From: CAVRZY01 sp963725415
Lineage (GTDB): Bacteria; Acidobacteriota; Terriglobia; Bryobacterales; Bryobacteraceae
Assembly: GCA_963725415.1 (NCBI GenBank)
Contig: CAVRZY010000200.1
Location: 37,403-101,402, forward strand
Length of the DNA: 64,000 nucleotides
Reading direction: 5' to 3'
Below are positions 54,921 through 63,091 of the stretch, one piece after another; position 1 is the first letter of the stretch, and the number at the start of each line of letters is the position of its first letter. The notes under the pieces are model-generated. The model had not been told where the DNA came from. It was given only the letters and a program-made list of their open reading frames with translations, and did no database searches. The position numbers and the translations under genes were made by a program.

Positions 54921-55290
54921 GATCAAGCAGTTCGGGCAGCTTTCAAGACCCTAGCCCGCATTTCTCACTAGTGCATCGTCCGATAAGTGCCTTCTGGTAT
55001 CGAGACCGCGCAAAACGGGGACAGGGTCCAATTGCGCAGTGGGCAATTGGTTGCCTGTACCCGCTTTGCCCCGAACCGGATACTCCAAAGGACTTATCGG
55101 ACGATGCACTAGCGCCTGGCCTCCCAAGTTCAGCGATAGTCCGCTCGCTGACACGGATGAGGCCGAACCAAAGAGGCTGGCAACAAGGTGGAGGGAGGAG
55201 GCAAAAGGCAAGAGCGAATTGGGATGGCTTCCCCAGCTTTGTTTGACTGGGGGCTCCCGGAGGCCAAGGGAAAAACTTCTGAGAAGGAAC
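54921..55290 (+). repeat. 228 bp direct repeat, right copy, split by a MITE
   Basis: Same start (gatcaagcagttcgggcagc) and same end (ctgagaaggaac) as the left copy, with few substitutions. The extra 141 bases at 54972-55112 are a MITE plus one copy of its CTAG target. The antitoxin-derived codons are present here without the rest of that gene. Confidence 0.88.
54972..55108. mobile_element. 137 bp MITE with CTAG target duplication
   Basis: Perfect 17 bp terminal inverted repeats (tgcatcgtccgataagt and its reverse complement) bound a 103-base core. CTAG directly flanks both sides (54968-54971, 55109-55112), while the empty site in the left repeat copy has one CTAG. The core itself has caattg inverted arms, so the whole folds on itself. 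A four-base CTAG duplication fits mobilisation by an IS5-type transposase. Confidence 0.88.
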
Positions 55291-55303
55291 TGCCGCACCG
55301 CCA

Positions 55304-55711
55304 CTAGGGCGCAGGAGCCGCGTTCCAGACATTCCGGACCATCTTCCAGGAGCCGTCCGGTTCCCGCCGTAGGATGTGAAGCCCCTTGCCGTGCCCCACG
55401 CTGGGCTGCCCACCGGCCTGCGGGGTGACCTTCATGCTATAGGCGTAGTCGTGGTAGGCGAGATCTCCGGCCACGACCGTCTCCCCGTGTACCAGGCGGA
55501 GCCATTCGGTGGTGAAGCCTTCCAGGAACTCGCGCAGCCACTGTTGCAGCTCGGCGCCCCTCCTGGCCGGTGAGCTCGGGGGCAGGAACACGGCGTCATC
55601 AGCCAGAATGGCAAGGTATTGATCCATGTCTCTGGCGCTCATGGCAGCCGCCTCTTGGTCGGCCACTGCGATGACTTGCCGGCGATCCATTTCGGAACTC
55701 AAGTCAGCCAT
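55304..55711 (-). CDS. SnoaL/DUF4440-like protein
   Basis: 135 residues with no signal peptide. It shows the cone-shaped alpha+beta barrel pattern of the NTF2-like superfamily: VIAVADQEAAAMSARDMDQY, LAILADDAVFLPPSSPARRG, LRLVHGETVVAGDLAYHDYA, and the ending LHILRREPDGSWKMVRNVWN. Members range from ketosteroid isomerases to stress proteins of unknown role, so no activity can be assigned. It starts just beyond the right direct repeat and is on the minus strand like its PIG-L neighbour, with 88 bases between them. Confidence 0.82.
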   Translation of the reverse strand: MADLSSEMDRRQVIAVADQEAAAMSARDMDQYLAILADDAVFLPPSSPARRGAELQQWLREFLEGFTTEWLRLVHGETVVAGDLAYHDYAYSMKVTPQAGGQPSVGHGKGLHILRREPDGSWKMVRNVWNAAPAP

Positions 55712-55798
55712 TCCTCAATGCCAACAGATCGACAAGCCAAAGGCAAGAATCCTTGCGGGGGGCTGAGAACGATTTGCCCCGGCGAACAGGCTGCAAGC

Positions 55799-56701
55799 TT
55801 ACTTTCCCGCCGGGAAGAACGGGAACAGCCTGCGCAGATCCTCCTGCGAGGGCCGCCGCCCGTACTCGCAGATCTCGAAGGCCTCGACGCTGCGGATGGA
55901 GTCCGCCTGCGCGCCGTACCACTTCCGGACCTCCTCCCGCATGGCCTCCGGCAGCCCGCGCCCGCCGCGGCTCTTGCGCAGCCATTCCAGGCGCGCCGCC
56001 GGGTCCGCGGGCACCTTGTCCAGGTTCCCCGCCACCCACGGCAGCCATTCATACATCTGCGAGGTGTGCGCGTCGATGGCGTAGATCTTCTTGTCGATCA
56101 CCTCGTCGATGGCCACCACCACGTCCGGGCGGAAAGGGTAGGGACGCTGGAAACCATCCTGGAAATACATGAACACCGGGTTCCTCCGCAGGGCCGGCGT
56201 GTCCGGGCAGACGTTCGGGACCACGACCATGTAGGCCGCGTCCTGCACCAGCACGCCGGTGTAGCGATGATCGGGATGGTAATCCCAGGGCCGCGGCGCC
56301 AGCACCAGGTCGGCGTTCCACTGGCGGATCTTGCGGATGATCTGGTGCCGCACCTCCAGCGACGGCACCAGCTCGCCGTCATGGTTGTCCAGCGTCTCGT
56401 ACTCATCGATGCCGAAACGTCGCCCCGCCTCCCGCGCCTCGTTGCGCCTCCGGGTAGCCAGCGCGCCGCCACCCTGGCTCTGGTGCCCCGCATCGCCGCT
56501 CGTCACCGAGACGAACTTGACATGATGGCCCAGGGCCGCCCACTTGATCGCTGTGCCGCCCGCCCGCCCATCGCAATCATCCGGGTGGGCGCCGAAGGCG
56601 ATGATGCGCAACTTCCCGTCCGAAGCCGGCGGCTGCTGCGCCCCCGCTGGCCAGGCCGCCATCACCGCCACTACAAGAGCAAGAGAAAATCGCGTGAACA
56701 T
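55799..56701 (-). CDS. Secreted PIG-L-family N-acetylglucosaminyl deacetylase
   Basis: 300 residues from ATG 56701, which has gaggagg six bases upstream; an earlier in-frame start lacks one. Signal peptide MFTRFSLALVVAVMAAWPAG. The zinc site AHPDD is in IIAFGAHPDDCDGRAGGTAI and its third ligand in PWDYHPDHRYTG. The general-base Asp of AHPDD is kept. The family removes acetyl groups from GlcNAc-containing substrates or related amides. In Acidobacteria exported members accompany carbohydrate genes. It is divergent from the TPR gene at 56767 with only 65 bases between, so the two promoters overlap. Confidence 0.88.
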   Translation of the reverse strand: MFTRFSLALVVAVMAAWPAGAQQPPASDGKLRIIAFGAHPDDCDGRAGGTAIKWAALGHHVKFVSVTSGDAGHQSQGGGALATRRRNEAREAGRRFGIDEYETLDNHDGELVPSLEVRHQIIRKIRQWNADLVLAPRPWDYHPDHRYTGVLVQDAAYMVVVPNVCPDTPALRRNPVFMYFQDGFQRPYPFRPDVVVAIDEVIDKKIYAIDAHTSQMYEWLPWVAGNLDKVPADPAARLEWLRKSRGGRGLPEAMREEVRKWYGAQADSIRSVEAFEICEYGRRPSQEDLRRLFPFFPAGK

Positions 56702-56766
56702 ACAATGCCTCCTCATAACCCAATACCGTACTATATCCGAACTGGCCCCGGTCGTAGAATGAATAC

Positions 56767-57984
56767 ATGTGGTCGCAGGCGGCGTTGTCGCTGTTGCTCC
56801 TGCTGCAATCCCCCGACTTCAGCGCCGAGGGACTAAAGGCCCTGGAAGCCCAGAAATACGACCAAGCCGCTCAACTTTTCACAAAAGCAGTCCAGGCGGA
56901 TCCGAAGGACTACGCCGCGCACTTCCACCTGGCGCTAGCCGAAAGCCTGCTCGGCAAGGACGCGGAGGCCATCGCCTCCTACAAGAAAGTCCTCGAGCTG
57001 AAACCCGGCTTGTACGAGGCCGAATTGAACCTGGGAATCGTCTTGCTGCGACAGAAGCAGGCCCGCGACGCAGCCCCGTATCTGGAATCCGCCGCACAGA
57101 AAAAGCCTAAGGAGTTCCGCCCGCGCCTTTACCTGGCACAGGCCTTGTTCGAAGCCGGCGACTTCTCCAGAGCTGAGCAATCCTACCAGGCCGCGGCGGA
57201 ATTGGACCCGAAATCGGCCGCAGCGCAACTGGGCCTGGCCCAAGCCCTGGCCCGTCAGAATCGGTTGAAGGAAGCGGAGCCCTGCTTTCGCAAAGCTGCC
57301 CAACTGGACCCCGGCTTCAAAGACGCCCTGCTCCAGTTGGCCTCTCTGTACGAGAAGAGCGGGCAAGCCGCCGAAGCCATCGCCATCTATCAGCAGTTCC
57401 CCGAAAACGTCGGGGCGCGCGAGCGGCTCGGAGATTTGCTGGTGCAGGCGGGCCGCCCCGCCGAGGCCGTCCCCCACCTCGAGTGGGCGGTCCGGAATTC
57501 CCCCACCACCGCCAACCGGGTCGCCCTGGCCTTGGCCTACCGCAGAGACAAGCAGCCGGAAAAGGAGTTGCCGTTGCTCGAGCAGGCCGTCCAGGCCGAC
57601 CCCGCCAACCTCGACTTGCGCATGATTTATGGGCGCACCCTGCGCGATCAGAAGGACTATTCCGCCGCCGCCCGCCAGTTCTACCAGGTCGCGCAGGCCA
57701 AACCCGATTCCGTCGAAGCCTTCAACGAGCTGGCCGCCATGCTCATTTCGCTAGAGAATTATCCCCAGGCTCTGGCGGCGCTCGATCGCATCAAGGCGCT
57801 GGGCGGAGAAACCGCCGGCCATCACTATCTGCGCGCCATCGTCCTGGATAAGACCAAAGACCTGAAAGGCGCGCTCGCCAGCTATCAGCAATTCCTGGCC
57901 ATGAGCCAGGGTAAGCATCCGGACGAGGAATTCAAGGCCCGTCAAAGAATGCGTATCATTCAGAAAGAGCTTGCTAAGAGGTAA
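56767..57984 (+). CDS. Exported TPR-repeat protein
   Basis: 405 residues. The N-terminus (MWSQAALSLLLLLQSPDFSA) is a short signal or anchor. The rest is about ten tetratricopeptide repeats (AQKYDQAAQLFTKAVQADPK, AEAIASYKKVLELKPGLYEA, AEQSYQAAAELDPKSAAAQL, LKEAEPCFRKAAQLDPGFKD), a superhelical protein-binding scaffold in the periplasm. Three further genes follow in the same direction with spacings of about 10 bases or four-base overlaps, so it heads a four-gene transcription unit. Its partner is unknown; the following small helical proteins are candidates. Confidence 0.9.
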   Translation: MWSQAALSLLLLLQSPDFSAEGLKALEAQKYDQAAQLFTKAVQADPKDYAAHFHLALAESLLGKDAEAIASYKKVLELKPGLYEAELNLGIVLLRQKQARDAAPYLESAAQKKPKEFRPRLYLAQALFEAGDFSRAEQSYQAAAELDPKSAAAQLGLAQALARQNRLKEAEPCFRKAAQLDPGFKDALLQLASLYEKSGQAAEAIAIYQQFPENVGARERLGDLLVQAGRPAEAVPHLEWAVRNSPTTANRVALALAYRRDKQPEKELPLLEQAVQADPANLDLRMIYGRTLRDQKDYSAAARQFYQVAQAKPDSVEAFNELAAMLISLENYPQALAALDRIKALGGETAGHHYLRAIVLDKTKDLKGALASYQQFLAMSQGKHPDEEFKARQRMRIIQKELAKR

Positions 57985-57990
57985 ACCAAG

Positions 57991-58431
57991 TTGATCCGCC
58001 TATCCGTTTTCCTGGCTGCGTCGCTGCTGGCGGCGCCCATCCGCGCAGACCTGGCGTCCGTAAAAGCCGAACCCAACCTGGAACGGCGTGCCCGGAGAGC
58101 CTTGGAAAACGCGGACCAGGCTCTGAAAGCGGCTCAGGAAGCCTACCGCAACGGCGACGCTAAGCAGACCGAGGCGGCTTTCGACGAGCTGCGCGAGTCC
58201 GTCGTCCTGGCCAACGATTCCTTGAAACAGACTGGCAAGAATCCCCGCCGCAGCCCCAGGCACTTCAAGAACGCCGAGATCAAGACCCGCGCCTTGCTCC
58301 GCCGGCTCGAAGATTTCCGCCCGCAAATGAGCCCGGACGATCGCGACTGCCTGGACAAGGCCCAGGCCGCCATCCAAAAAGTGCACGACGAGCTCCTGAC
58401 GGGCATCATGGGGGAAAAGAGGAAACGATGA
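57991..58431 (+). CDS. Small secreted helical protein, unknown function
   Basis: 146 residues from TTG 57991. A signal peptide (LIRLSVFLAASLLAAPIRAD) precedes an all-helical, charged mature part (RRARRALENADQALKAAQEA, AAFDELRESVVLANDSLKQT, DKAQAAIQKVHDELLTGIMG). The pattern suggests a helical bundle. I recognise no named family. It starts six bases after the TPR gene and overlaps the next gene by four bases, so it is coupled to both and may bind the TPR protein. Confidence 0.75.
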   Translation: MIRLSVFLAASLLAAPIRADLASVKAEPNLERRARRALENADQALKAAQEAYRNGDAKQTEAAFDELRESVVLANDSLKQTGKNPRRSPRHFKNAEIKTRALLRRLEDFRPQMSPDDRDCLDKAQAAIQKVHDELLTGIMGEKRKR

Positions 58432-59066
58432 GAACCGCGCTCGCACTCCTGATCGTTGGTTGTTCGCTTCCCGCGTTCGCCCAGCGCGATTTCCTGACGG
58501 CCGACGAGGCCGACCAGGTCCGCCTGGCGCAGGATCCCAACGACCGCCTGAAGTTGTACGCCCTTTTCGCAAAGCAGCGCCTGGCGGTGGTTCAGCATTT
58601 GCTTGAGATAGAGAAGGCCGGGCGCGCTTCCCTGATCCATGACAGCCTCGAGGACTACAACAACATCATCGACGCCATCGACGTGGTGGCCGACGACGCG
58701 CTCGAGCGCAAGCTCGACATCGACGCGGGAATGAAAGCCGTCGCCGACGCCGAAAAGGAAATGTTACAGATCCTCGACAAGCTGGCCCAAAGCCAGCCTG
58801 CCGACCTGGCCCGCTACAAGTTCGTCCTGGATCAGGCCGTCGAGACCACTCGCGACAGCCTCGACGCAGCCCAGGATGACCTCCAGAAACGCTCCGAGGA
58901 AGTCGCCGCCAAACAAGAGCGCGAGAAGAAACAGATCGAGACCATGATGCAGCCCAAGGACCTCGAGGAAAAGAAGGCTACCGAAAAGAAAGCCGCCGAA
59001 CAAGAGAAAGACAAGCGCAAACCTCCCACCCTGCTGAAAAAAGGCGAAACCATCAAGAAGAAGTGA
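58428..59066 (+). CDS. Secreted coiled-coil protein, unknown function
   Basis: 212 residues starting in an ATGA overlap. The signal peptide MRTALALLIVGCSLPAFAQR is clear. The body is helical (FAKQRLAVVQHLLEIEKAGR, DAAQDDLQKRSEEVAAKQER) and ends in a Lys/Glu-rich coiled coil (MMQPKDLEEKKATEKKAAEQ, KPPTLLKKGETIKKK). The basic tail could touch the membrane or a polyanion such as LPS. No named family is recognised. It shares the operon with a TPR scaffold, another helical protein and a beta-helix lipoprotein. Confidence 0.75.
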   Translation: MRTALALLIVGCSLPAFAQRDFLTADEADQVRLAQDPNDRLKLYALFAKQRLAVVQHLLEIEKAGRASLIHDSLEDYNNIIDAIDVVADDALERKLDIDAGMKAVADAEKEMLQILDKLAQSQPADLARYKFVLDQAVETTRDSLDAAQDDLQKRSEEVAAKQEREKKQIETMMQPKDLEEKKATEKKAAEQEKDKRKPPTLLKKGETIKKK

Positions 59067-59119
59067 CCCCTGGCCCGCTGGCGTTGGATAATGGCAGGCG
59101 AGGAGTCAATCGAGCCATC

Positions 59120-60403
59120 ATGACCAGCCGAGTATCTGTTTGCGCCAGTTTTTCGCTATCGGGCCTTCTTCTCGCCGGCCTCGCTTGCAGCTCTCATCCC
59201 GCTGCACGACCCGGTCCCCGCACCATCATCGTAGCTCAATCCGGAACCGCCGACGTCGTAGGAACCGACAGCGCGGCCCTTCAGAAAGCAGCCGACCTGC
59301 TGCGCAGCGGGGACACCTTGGTGATAGGCCCCGGCACCTACCAGATGGACAACAGCCTCTTCGTTCCCTCCGGCGTCACGGTGAAGGGCGCCGCAGGTCA
59401 GACCATTCTGCGAAAAAGCCGCGGCGTGGAAAGCCCGTTCCTTGAAGACGCAGACTACGGAGAGAGGCAACTGGCCGTGGCCGAGCCCGGGAAATTTCGC
59501 CCTGGCATGGGGATCAGCGTGCTCGACGATGCCCAGAACAGCGGCTGGGACGTCAGCGTCTCCACCGTGACCGCCGTCGAGGGCCACACCCTGCGCATCC
59601 ATCCCATGACCCTCCGCGATTACAACCTCGAAAACAAGCACGCCCGGGTGCGAAATACCTTCCCCATCCTCTGCGCCATCGGCGCCGAAAACGTGGTCTT
59701 CGAAAACCTGATCGTGGACGGCAATCGCGCCGAGAACGCCTTCCTGGACGGCTGCCGCGGCGGAGCAATCTACCTTTACATAGTGCGCAATGTGACGGTC
59801 AGAAACTGCGTCGCGCGGAACTACAACGGCGACGGCATCTCCTTCCAGATCACCAGCAACGTTCAGGTCCTGAATTGCGAGTCCCACGGGCACGCCGGCT
59901 ATGGAGTCCATCCCGGCACCGGCAGCGACCAGCCCCTGGTGAAAGGTTGCCACCTGCATCACAACGACCGAGTGGGCCTGTTCCTCTGCTGGCGCGTGCG
60001 CCACGGCCAGTTCGCCGACAACCTCATCGAGGACAACGGGCGCTACGGCATCTCCATCGGCCACAAGGACACCGACAACATCTTCCTGAACAACACCGTC
60101 ACGCGCAACGGCTTCAGCGGGGTGTATTTCCGCAAGGAGACGCTCAACAACAGCGGCCACCGCAACACTTTCCGCGACAACAAGGTCACCGACAACGGCA
60201 ATACCAAGGAGGGCTACGGCTTCTACATCGAGCCCCGCGCCGGCGACACCGTGATCGAAAACAACCGCATCGCTGAAACGCGCTCCGCCGGCAAAACGCA
60301 ACGCTACGGCGTCTACAAAGCGCCCGGCGCCGGCGCCATCCGCCTCAACAACAACACCATGGCCGGCCACGCCGCCGCCGACTACCGGGAGGCGGGCCGC
60401 TAG
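59120..60403 (+). CDS. Right-handed parallel beta-helix lipoprotein
   Basis: 427 residues from ATG 59120; a GTG at 59063 overlaps the previous stop, but the later start gives a proper lipoprotein signal with lipobox LAGLAC (SFSLSGLLLAGLACSS). The mature part begins with the Pel-type lead (LQKAADLLRSGDTLVIGPGT) and then shows beta-helix coils rich in Asn (NVTVRNCVARNYNGDGISFQ, NVQVLNCESHGHAGYGVHPG, NLIEDNGRYGISIGHKDTDN, NNTVTRNGFSGVYFRKETLN). This NosD/pectate-lyase-like fold binds or cleaves acidic polysaccharides; whether it is an enzyme is undecided. It is the last gene of the unit. Confidence 0.87.
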   Translation: MTSRVSVCASFSLSGLLLAGLACSSHPAARPGPRTIIVAQSGTADVVGTDSAALQKAADLLRSGDTLVIGPGTYQMDNSLFVPSGVTVKGAAGQTILRKSRGVESPFLEDADYGERQLAVAEPGKFRPGMGISVLDDAQNSGWDVSVSTVTAVEGHTLRIHPMTLRDYNLENKHARVRNTFPILCAIGAENVVFENLIVDGNRAENAFLDGCRGGAIYLYIVRNVTVRNCVARNYNGDGISFQITSNVQVLNCESHGHAGYGVHPGTGSDQPLVKGCHLHHNDRVGLFLCWRVRHGQFADNLIEDNGRYGISIGHKDTDNIFLNNTVTRNGFSGVYFRKETLNNSGHRNTFRDNKVTDNGNTKEGYGFYIEPRAGDTVIENNRIAETRSAGKTQRYGVYKAPGAGAIRLNNNTMAGHAAADYREAGR

Positions 60404-60652
60404 CCTTGTTCACCTGAGTGGGGGCATCCCCGCGGCGCAGTGGGGCAGGTCCCCGACCGCCACAATAACTTGCGACCTCGCCGCCCGGTCCGGAATCTAA
60501 CAAACTGTGGCTTCACTTCGAGGGGGCTTGACGGCAGTTAGTAGAGTCCCCGGGGATGCTAGCGCTGTCCGCGGCTGGGTGGGTGGGCCCAGTCCGCGGT
60601 CACAGCGCTCGATCTGGGAGAGGCTACTTCGAACACCGTGACCATGGCATTG
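60404..60652. other. Intergenic, nothing recognised
   Basis: About 250 bases, GC-rich, with no frame that looks coding and no obvious RNA gene. Confidence 0.5.
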
Positions 60653-60665
60653 GAGGGAACAGAGC

Positions 60666-60824
60666 GTGCCTTACATACTGATTCGACAGAAAGTACAGGA
60701 TTTTGCCGAGTGGAAGGCCGTCTTCGACGAGCACGGCACTATCCGCAAAGCGACGGGCTCCAAGGGCGGCTACCTTCTGCGGAACAATGAAGAATCCCCT
60801 CTCCCCTTGAGGGGAGAGGGATAG
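60666..60824 (+). pseudogene. Truncated small monooxygenase-like (ABM/dabb-type) gene
   Basis: GTG 60666 follows ggaggg at a good distance. The frame reads PYILIRQKVQDFAEWKAVFD, EHGTIRKATGSKGGYLLRN, the first half of a small dimeric alpha+beta barrel protein of about 95 residues. At 60790 it enters a palindromic repeat and stops at 60822-60824; the second half is not found nearby. The call of the family is from memory of the pattern. Confidence 0.55.
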
Positions 60825-60892
60825 GGTGAGGGGTGAAACAATCGACTACCACTTCCCCCTCACCCTGACCCTCTCCCCCATAGGGGGAGAGG
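60795..60892. repeat. Palindromic intergenic repeat pair
   Basis: Two head-to-head units each contain a hairpin (cctctccccttgaggggagagg; ctcccccatagggggag), and the units are inverted to one another (agggtgagggg against cccctcaccct). This resembles the widespread REP-like sequences of many bacterial genomes. The pair interrupts the gene at 60666. Confidence 0.8.
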
Positions 60893-60999
60893 GAAAATTC
60901 ATGAAAATCCTGGTAGTTGGGTGGGTGATGGCTATCGTTAAGAAATTGTATCGACCTGTAGCAATAACTTTGCCGGACGCTACTGGGCTGGGAGGAGAG

Positions 61000-61045
61000 T
61001 TTGAGGGGAGGGCGGGGGACGTTGTCCTCCGGCCCTCCCCTCAAA
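61000..61045. terminator. Strong hairpin after yjbQ, possible bidirectional terminator
   Basis: A perfect 14 bp stem (tttgaggggagggc with gccctcccctcaaa) encloses an 18-base segment that can itself pair (ggac/gtcc). It lies 12 bases beyond the yjbQ stop. No T-run follows, so a REP-like role is also possible. Confidence 0.5.
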
Positions 61046-61057
61046 TGACTTTCTCAG

Positions 61058-61345
61058 TTACTCGCCGATGATCTTCACCAGCACTCGTTTGCGGCGGCCG
61101 CCGTCGAATTCTCCGTAAAAGATTTGCTCCCAGGGGCCGAAATCCAATTTGCCCTTAGTGATGGCCACCACCACTTCCCGGCCCATAATCTGCCGCTTCA
61201 GATGGGCGTCGGCGTTATCTTCGCCCACGTTGTGGCGGTACTGGGAGACCGGGGCATGGGGAGCCAGTTTCTCCAGCCAGGCATCGTAATCGTGATGCAG
61301 ACCCGATTCATCGTCATTGATGAAGACGCTGGCGGTGATATGCAT
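61058..61345 (-). pseudogene. yjbQ: YjbQ/UPF0047-family protein, 5' part lost to island insertion
   Basis: The frame starts MHITASVFINDDESGLHHDY and continues DNADAHLKRQIMGREVVVAI, KLDFGPWEQIFYGEFDGGRR to KIIGE, the conserved C-terminal two-thirds of the UPF0047 family, which has been linked to a side activity of thiamine phosphate synthesis. Family members are about 135-140 residues; this is 95 and begins at a Met normally internal. The residues N-A just before it match the family too, and beyond them the AT-rich island begins. The 5' end was therefore displaced by the insertion. It may still be translated from the internal Met. Confidence 0.85.
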
Positions 61346-63026
61346 GGCGTTCCTGATTCACAGCTTCTTTAACCTCTTCTTTTGTAGGCGAAAGGTCTGG
61401 ATTTTCTTTTAAAACCACCTTCCCGATTTTGCCTATAATCTCTTTGTCCTCTTTTGGGGGGTCTGAAAAAGTAAATGAATCTTCACTTCTCGCTATAATC
61501 CATCCTTCTATCGCCACTAATTTCCCATATGCTTCAAAGTGGTATCTCTTGGGCTTTCCCCTAAGCTCTTGAATGTATATCCCGTATCTTTTCCCCATTT
61601 CGTCTTTACCGCCAAAAAGCAGGTGGATAAGTTTTTTCTTTTCCTCAAAGGGTAATTTATCAAAAGCCAAACCTGAACTTACATAGGTTTGCTTGGTTCT
61701 CAGCAAGAGTTTTGCCCACATATCACGCTTAGTCTCAATTTCCTTGTCAGTGGGCAATGTATTCAATCGAAATTGAAGTGATTTGATTTTTTCCTCTAAA
61801 GTTGTAGCCTTATCCTCTAATTCTTCCCATTCTGGTTTAATCTTTTCGAATATTTTATCACTATTTCCATCCTCACACTTTTTCAAAATAGATAAGTATA
61901 TTTTTCTTTGTCTATTTATAACGTTAAGTTCATCATGCATACATTCCAGCTTCCTTTTATAGTCATCTGCCACCTTTCCAAGTGGATTTCCATCAAAAAT
62001 AGCCTCTCTCAAACTTTTTTTATTGCCAAGCACCATAAATAATTCATCTAAGACAGCCTTTTCCAGTACATCAGCATTTATCTGGTATCTATGTTTACAA
62101 CCCTGATAGGGTTTATAGTATCTTGTTCCTCTTTGATTTTTTGTTCCGGTTAAGGCGTAACCGCTATCTTTATCAAATATCAAGCGTGAAAAAAGGTATT
62201 GATATTTTTGTGTCTTATGGTCCCAAGTTCTGCGGGCTTCGCATTTTCTCCTAATTGCAATAATTGTGTCTTCGGATAGAAGGGGAGGAATGGTTAATGT
62301 GTGGGTTTCATCAATATTAAAGTCTTCATCTTGAAAATGAATGTTCCATTTTTCACCACAACGATAGCACATTGTTTTATGAAGATTAGAACCATTCACG
62401 CCAAACCGTTCGGCAAGCTGATTCCATGAGTAATCTTCTTCAAGGTAAAGTCTGGCGGCTTCATGTATCATGGCTTGCTTTTTCTCGTCAACTTCCCATG
62501 TCTGAGTGGCCTTATTCCAAATTCGACCAAAAGGCTTCTTTCCACAAGAAGGGCGACCATCCTTAGCTCGTTTAATTCGGTTAATGGCCGACTTATATTT
62601 TTGTTCTTTAGCAAAGAATTCTTGAATTTCAACCCCCATGCCAAGCATAAGGGAGTGTGTGGGAATATTAAAGTCAATCTCCATCGTTCCTGCAAAGAAT
62701 CTTATCCCTAACTTCTGTAAAATCTTTGTATACTGTTTTGATTTCTCATTATCCCTTGACCATCTGGATAAATCTGCAACCATGATTGCGTCAAACTTCT
62801 TTTCCCTGGCGTTCTGCATTAGCCGTTCTAAGATTTTCCGCTCATAGTCTGGCGTGCCATGCTCCTGTCCTTCATACCATTCATAAACCTTACCACCAAG
62901 ACTTTCTATTGCGTGGGAAAGTTGCTCTTTTTGAGTTCGCAAGCTCTCGCCTTGTTTGGCCTGTTGCTCTGTAGATACTCGGATAAGAGGGGCAAACAAT
63001 AAAGGTTTGTTGTCATCCTGTTTCAT
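61314..63026 (-). CDS. Large serine recombinase (site-specific integrase)
   Basis: 570 residues. The catalytic domain starts with LLFAPLIRVSTEQQAKQGES, placing the nucleophile at Ser18, and continues FDAIMVADLSRWSRDNEKSK. A Recombinase domain follows (SAINRIKRAKDGRPSCGKKP, LYLEEDYSWNQLAERFGVNG), then a zinc ribbon (SRLIFDKDSGYALTGTKNQR, GCKHRYQINADVLEKAVLDE) and a long coiled coil around residues 380-430. It catalyses attP x attB integration. The last 11 or so codons, including the stop at 61314, are made of host yjbQ sequence, since the reading frame crosses the junction. Codon use is AT-rich, unlike all genes to the left. Confidence 0.92.
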   Translation of the reverse strand: MKQDDNKPLLFAPLIRVSTEQQAKQGESLRTQKEQLSHAIESLGGKVYEWYEGQEHGTPDYERKILERLMQNAREKKFDAIMVADLSRWSRDNEKSKQYTKILQKLGIRFFAGTMEIDFNIPTHSLMLGMGVEIQEFFAKEQKYKSAINRIKRAKDGRPSCGKKPFGRIWNKATQTWEVDEKKQAMIHEAARLYLEEDYSWNQLAERFGVNGSNLHKTMCYRCGEKWNIHFQDEDFNIDETHTLTIPPLLSEDTIIAIRRKCEARRTWDHKTQKYQYLFSRLIFDKDSGYALTGTKNQRGTRYYKPYQGCKHRYQINADVLEKAVLDELFMVLGNKKSLREAIFDGNPLGKVADDYKRKLECMHDELNVINRQRKIYLSILKKCEDGNSDKIFEKIKPEWEELEDKATTLEEKIKSLQFRLNTLPTDKEIETKRDMWAKLLLRTKQTYVSSGLAFDKLPFEEKKKLIHLLFGGKDEMGKRYGIYIQELRGKPKRYHFEAYGKLVAIEGWIIARSEDSFTFSDPPKEDKEIIGKIGKVVLKENPDLSPTKEEVKEAVNQERHAYHRQRLHQ

Positions 63027-63091
63027 TCAATTAACCACTTTGATTAATCCAATCGCCATAAACGTTATGTCAAAATAACAAAAAGTCATTC

